This document shows, one piece after another, positions 60,957 through 64,000 of a stretch of 64,000 bases of DNA. Below the pieces are notes generated by a model, which ran no database searches, had not been told where the DNA came from, and worked only from the letters and a program-made list of their open reading frames with translations. Position 1 is the first letter of the stretch, and each line of letters begins with the position of its first letter. The stretch comes from a virus, in the IMG/VR virus record IMGVR_UViG_3300034109_000283, positions 1 through 64,000 of that record; one strand, written 5' to 3'. Position numbers and translations under genes: made by a program.

Positions 60957-61950
60957 GTAGTTCCCCTTTATAAGGAGCATTAAGCCACTTAGCATAAGCC
61001 TCAGCGTTTTCACTGATTTTGTTAAGTTCATATTTGCCACAGAATTTCATAAAGTGAACACCAACTTGGGGTGTAGTAGTAACACGCACCCCTGTACGAA
61101 TAGATTCATCAACTTTATCTTTGATATCTTGAGGTTGTGCAGTCAAGTCAATCAATGTACGGTTACGCTCGTAACAATCACGCACCCGATGTTCTTCGCC
61201 ATTGTGGTCTACCCATCGTTGTAGCATCATGTTGTTCCAATTAAAGCCTTGCTTGTTGCGGTCAGCGTAAGCCTCAATCAATCCAACCTTGTTTTTGCTA
61301 CCCTTTTCACGCACACCGGGATATGCACTAAACACATTGTCGGTACTATCACCACGCATACACTTTTTGAACAACAGGTATTGAGGATCCTCAAGTAACT
61401 TGTGTTCTTTAGTCTTTTTGTCTAGTACCGGTTTTCCATTATCCTTGAAGTATCCGTCAAGTTTGATGAGTTCGTTGGATACGCCGTTGTATTGGAACAC
61501 GTGTTCAGCAATAAGCTGAACGTAATCAGTATCAGAAGAAATAATGTAGTGCGAGTCATTGGGATGTAGATGAATAAAACGGGCAATCAAATCATCTGCC
61601 TCAGCGTTAGGTTCACGCAGTACAGATACATTGGTCTTTTCACGCAAGTAATTGGTAAACATTTCGTATGTTTCCCAAAACATCTTATTTTCTTCAATCT
61701 CGGCATCAGTCATTGCCGTTTCATCAAGTTTACGATTAGCCTTGTATGGCTTGTAATAATCTTTACGCCATGACCTTCCCTCTAAGCAGAATACCACATG
61801 GTCAATTTTATGTGTGCGTACAATTTGATTTACACTTGCCAGTGTAAGATGTAATGCCATACCAATCTTTTCCCATGTATCCGAGTTGCGGCTTGCAACA
61901 TGTCGGGCACGGAAGAATGTATTGGCTGTGTCAATGAGTGCGTAATTCAT
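60940..61950 (-). CDS. 5'-3' exonuclease (T4 rnh-type flap nuclease)
   Basis: A 336-residue protein of the FEN/5'-3' exonuclease family. ALIDTANTFFRARH (Asp7), CLEGRSWRKDYYKPYKANR, NAEADDLIARF (Glu/Asp pair near 118) and IISSDTDYVQL (Asp near 138) give the metal-binding acidic set; GDSTDNVFSAYPGVREK supplies the helix-hairpin-helix region. It removes RNA primers and flaps, working with ligase 52324-53661. Own consensus promoter. Confidence 0.94.
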   Translation of the reverse strand: MNYALIDTANTFFRARHVASRNSDTWEKIGMALHLTLASVNQIVRTHKIDHVVFCLEGRSWRKDYYKPYKANRKLDETAMTDAEIEENKMFWETYEMFTNYLREKTNVSVLREPNAEADDLIARFIHLHPNDSHYIISSDTDYVQLIAEHVFQYNGVSNELIKLDGYFKDNGKPVLDKKTKEHKLLEDPQYLLFKKCMRGDSTDNVFSAYPGVREKGSKNKVGLIEAYADRNKQGFNWNNMMLQRWVDHNGEEHRVRDCYERNRTLIDLTAQPQDIKDKVDESIRTGVRVTTTPQVGVHFMKFCGKYELNKISENAEAYAKWLNAPYKGELHGQPA

Positions 61951-61985
61951 GTATGGGATAATATATAGTTGAATAATATGCGCTT

Positions 61986-62014
61986 ATTATACGCATATTA
62001 TTCAATTTTGTCAA
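61986..62014 (-). promoter_or_regulatory. Consensus sigma70-like promoter for the exonuclease
   Basis: Minus strand TTGACA, 17 bases, TATAAT; the -10 is embedded in ACGCATATTATTCA repeats (AATAATATGCG twice). It sits 35 bases before ATG 61950. Confidence 0.9.
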
Positions 62015-62015
62015 C

Positions 62016-62438
62016 CTATACTAATTCCAAATACTTATCGGGAAAGTTTTTAATACCTTCCTCAATAGTTTTAGCATTGTATCTAGTAATGGGCAAGAAA
62101 GTCTTTTTCAATCTTAGGAGTTTAAGTGGGTGACACTTAATCCTATCCTCAACCAAATTCTGAATATACTTGACATTGATATGAATGTGTTTGGGATCTA
62201 CATATTCACTGGGCGTACGGTTACCTTGTGGATTTTCTAAATAAGGGAAAAGTTCCCTTTTCACATAATGCTCACAATTTTTAACGTGTTCATCGTACCC
62301 TTCTCTCGCAACGTAGATAGAGTGAAAAGATGGATTGTTATTTCCTTTATCGTAGGATTTAATGCGTGAACTAATCTTATGTGTAATACCCGGCTTTAGT
62401 TTACTGTATACCTCTGCAATGTACAAAAATTGACTCAT
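62016..62438 (-). CDS. GIY-YIG/T5orf172-like protein
   Basis: A 140-residue basic protein: FLYIAEVYSKLKPGITHKISSRIKSYDKGN resembles the GIY-YIG core in T5orf172-type proteins (Y-I-x-E, K-P-G-I-T then R), HVKNCEHYVKRELF supplies the Glu-containing helix. Residues differ from classic GIY-YIG, so activity is uncertain. Overlaps the ParB-like gene by 4 bases. Confidence 0.6.
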   Translation of the reverse strand: MSQFLYIAEVYSKLKPGITHKISSRIKSYDKGNNNPSFHSIYVAREGYDEHVKNCEHYVKRELFPYLENPQGNRTPSEYVDPKHIHINVKYIQNLVEDRIKCHPLKLLRLKKTFLPITRYNAKTIEEGIKNFPDKYLELV

Positions 62439-63631
62439 TTGAACAACTCCCTTTTTTCCTTACTGAGACATTGGAACATTGTCTTACCTTGCTCACAGTA
62501 ACGACTGGTCAAACTTGTAGGGACATATTGATATGTTCCGCCTGCCTTTTGATAAAGTTGCATCAATAGTACCAATGAAGCATCACGGGGGCAACCGCTA
62601 GGTCTTTCACCAAATGCCTTTTCATAATAATCAGGATATGCTTTTTGAGTAAGGTTCTTAAATTCAGCATAGCCACCTGCAACTTCCTTAATAACAGCAT
62701 TCAAATCTCGCATAAAATCTTTGAATTCTTGTGTTGAAAAGTCAGCACCCTCTTTCAACAATTTTTTACGCAAGTCTTGGAAGGGCAATACTTCCATGGC
62801 ATCAAGGGGTTCTTGTGGCCAGTATTTCTTGTGGTTCTCGCCAATGAACTTGATGTCCTCTACTTCTAGCTTCTTAAGCAGATTAACATCAATAACAGCT
62901 CCTGGTTTGAAACGGTCACTACTGTCAGGATGAACAGGAATCAAATCATGCTTTTCAAGCTCGGCTTGCTTACGCTCCGCCATGACATATTTTTCTTGTG
63001 AACTGTTGTCCAGGCGACTACCGAATACATGAATTTTATGAGTGTCAAAAGGAAGAATAGGAAGTTTATCTTCACCGTTGATGCCCAAAAAATGTTCACG
63101 GGCAAAACTGAAATCACTTGTTTCAACAACTTGACAATTTACTTCTACATCCAAAAAGTCTTGTGGATCAACATCAGGGAACAAGCCTAGCATTGCTCGT
63201 ACAGCAATAGCAAGTACCGTATGCTGTCCGTCAGTAATATAATATGTATCAGTTCCAGGAATACGAATAACGTTAACTGTCATGGGCCTGCGTGAATCCC
63301 ATGTTGTAACGATCCTAATCAAATGATCCCAGTCAATTCGGCGTTGTACTGCCAATGCCGTAAAGAGATTGCGAATTTTAATTCGCATAAGCTTTGGCAT
63401 CTGATTATATTTTTGGGGTTTACCTTTTCTGTCTTTCTTATACTCGTCAGACTCAAGGATTTTTTTCAATGCCTTCAATAGGTCACTATCTTTGAAGTTT
63501 TGAATAAGATTGGTAACGCTATTTTGCTCAATGTAACCAGGCTTTTTATCCAGTTCATTTTCTGGAAGATCCTTTTTAGTTACCTTTTTAGAGTTGGAAA
63601 CCCATGCGAACTTAAAGTTAGATGTTGCCAT
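62435..63631 (-). CDS. ParB/DGQHR-type domain protein
   Basis: A 398-residue protein from ATG 63631 (AAGGAAAAATT upstream). RPMTVNVIRIPGTDTYYITDGQHTVLAIAVRAM near ~125-155 matches the ParB/Srx nuclease-like fold with a DGQHT motif, and VVETSDFSFAREHFLGINGEDKLPILPFD follows as in DGQHR proteins. The C-terminal ~200 residues are helical. ParB-like enzymes bind CTP or cleave DNA; DGQHR members often sit beside DNA-modification or homing genes. Specific function unknown. Confidence 0.78.
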   Translation of the reverse strand: MATSNFKFAWVSNSKKVTKKDLPENELDKKPGYIEQNSVTNLIQNFKDSDLLKALKKILESDEYKKDRKGKPQKYNQMPKLMRIKIRNLFTALAVQRRIDWDHLIRIVTTWDSRRPMTVNVIRIPGTDTYYITDGQHTVLAIAVRAMLGLFPDVDPQDFLDVEVNCQVVETSDFSFAREHFLGINGEDKLPILPFDTHKIHVFGSRLDNSSQEKYVMAERKQAELEKHDLIPVHPDSSDRFKPGAVIDVNLLKKLEVEDIKFIGENHKKYWPQEPLDAMEVLPFQDLRKKLLKEGADFSTQEFKDFMRDLNAVIKEVAGGYAEFKNLTQKAYPDYYEKAFGERPSGCPRDASLVLLMQLYQKAGGTYQYVPTSLTSRYCEQGKTMFQCLSKEKRELFK

Positions 63632-63693
63632 AATTTTTCCTTTCATTAAATTAAATTAGGCTGTGCAAAGAATATTATTCAACGCACAACCTA

Positions 63694-63722
63694 AGTATAC
63701 ATGAAAAGCTTTTTATTGACAA
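63694..63722 (-). promoter_or_regulatory. sigma70-like promoter for the ParB-like gene
   Basis: Minus strand TTGTCA, 17 bases (ATAAAAAGC...), TATACT, 62 bases before ATG 63631. Confidence 0.8.
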
Positions 63723-63734
63723 CAAAATGGGTAT

Positions 63735-64000
63735 CTAACTAACCTCTGTACGCCCATTTCCTATATCTCGGGTTCTTATAACTCGCATGTCCCTGTTATC
63801 AGGATCTGCTTGTTGCTGTTCATAAACTTCTAGTGCTACATTCCTACATACAGTTTGGAACCAACGATCAACAATTAAAGCCTCGTTGTCATCTTCACGG
63901 ATTTTGTATCCTGCACGAATCAGATTTAGTACGAACTTATCATTCCAGTCTAGTTCAAATGCACCGTTATTCACATCGTTAGGATCAAGTTGGACATGAA
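63735..64000 (-). CDS. Conserved phage protein, 5' end beyond the window
   Basis: The frame reads VQLDPNDVNNGAFELDWNDKF from the right edge without a stop, then VLNLIRAGYKIREDDN and IVDRWFQTVCRNVALEVYEQQ. A GTG at 63974 could start it, but it has no ribosome-binding site and the residues before it look natural, so the true start probably lies beyond 64000. The RWFQxVCRxxxLExYE block is familiar from T4-like phages. Function unknown. Confidence 0.72.
   Translation of the reverse strand, partial: HVQLDPNDVNNGAFELDWNDKFVLNLIRAGYKIREDDNEALIVDRWFQTVCRNVALEVYEQQQADPDNRDMRVIRTRDIGNGRTEVS

Noticed and set aside
1-64000. Bacterial chromosome rather than phage
   Set aside because: rIIA/rIIB, T4-type ligase and exonuclease, fibre genes, homing nucleases and overlapping short phage genes occur throughout; no chromosomal core operon is seen.

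Overview
This window is a segment of a large, AT-rich tailed-phage genome of the T4-like (myovirus) kind, most likely from a jumbo or 'huge' phage seen in an environmental metagenome. The signs are a dense phage-style tRNA array with encoded CCA ends, rIIA/rIIB-like genes, long tail-fibre-like repeat proteins, a T4-type ATP-dependent DNA ligase, a 5'-3' exonuclease, dCMP deaminase, homing-type nucleases, tightly overlapping small genes, and two promoter classes. One class is a strong sigma70-like TTGACA/TATAAT promoter, often written TTGACAATAAAT. The other is a T4-late-like ATAAATA box. No ribosomal operon, IS element, integrase or CRISPR array is visible. The host cannot be read directly. 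The curli/FecR/CHASE2-cyclase genes suggest a Gram-negative host, perhaps a betaproteobacterium (inference).

Layout. 1-6944 (+): 16 tRNA genes including one partial and one atypical, mixed with small genes, a metallophosphoesterase, a Ro60/TROVE-like protein behind a ~450-nt structured leader, a second structured RNA (4115-4384), a tRNA-like RNA with a long terminal stem (4551-4654) and an HNH nuclease overlapping tRNA-Ala. 6947-12946: a methyltransferase-like gene (-) followed by many small (+) genes under individual early promoters, two of them apparently leaderless. 12975-18654 (-): three fibre-like proteins. 18681-23300 (-): an overlapping IscA / superoxide dismutase / IF-1 operon, conserved virion-type proteins and small membrane proteins.

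23347-31842 (+) is the most striking block. It is an island encoding CsgF-like, CsgG, a curlin-repeat protein, a FecR-domain protein, a 607-residue curlin-repeat protein with a PA14-like domain, a CHASE2 adenylate cyclase and a penicillin-binding-type serine hydrolase. It starts with a late promoter and a hairpin that can mask the csgF ribosome-binding site. It looks like a phage-carried amyloid (curli) export system coupled to envelope and cAMP signalling.

31834-45955 (-): nucleotide metabolism (dCMP deaminase, MazG-like), a cupin, a metallophosphoesterase, a ribosomal bL12 C-terminal-domain-like protein, a SWIM zinc-finger protein, rIIB/rIIA, ClpP and a SprT-like protein. 46059-47072 (+): a membrane-anchored basic protein and a metallophosphoesterase fold that has lost its catalytic motifs. 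47069-52320 (-): ClpS, Hsp20, bS21, ClpX and a long membrane coiled-coil protein. 52324-64000 (-): DNA ligase, many conserved small phage proteins, the 5'-3' exonuclease and a ParB/DGQHR-type protein.

Together the genes describe a phage that supplies its own tRNAs and translation factors (IF-1, bS21, bL12-like), its own protein-quality machinery (ClpX, ClpP, ClpS, Hsp20), redox and Fe-S functions, a possible Ro-Y RNA particle, and a surface-amyloid module.
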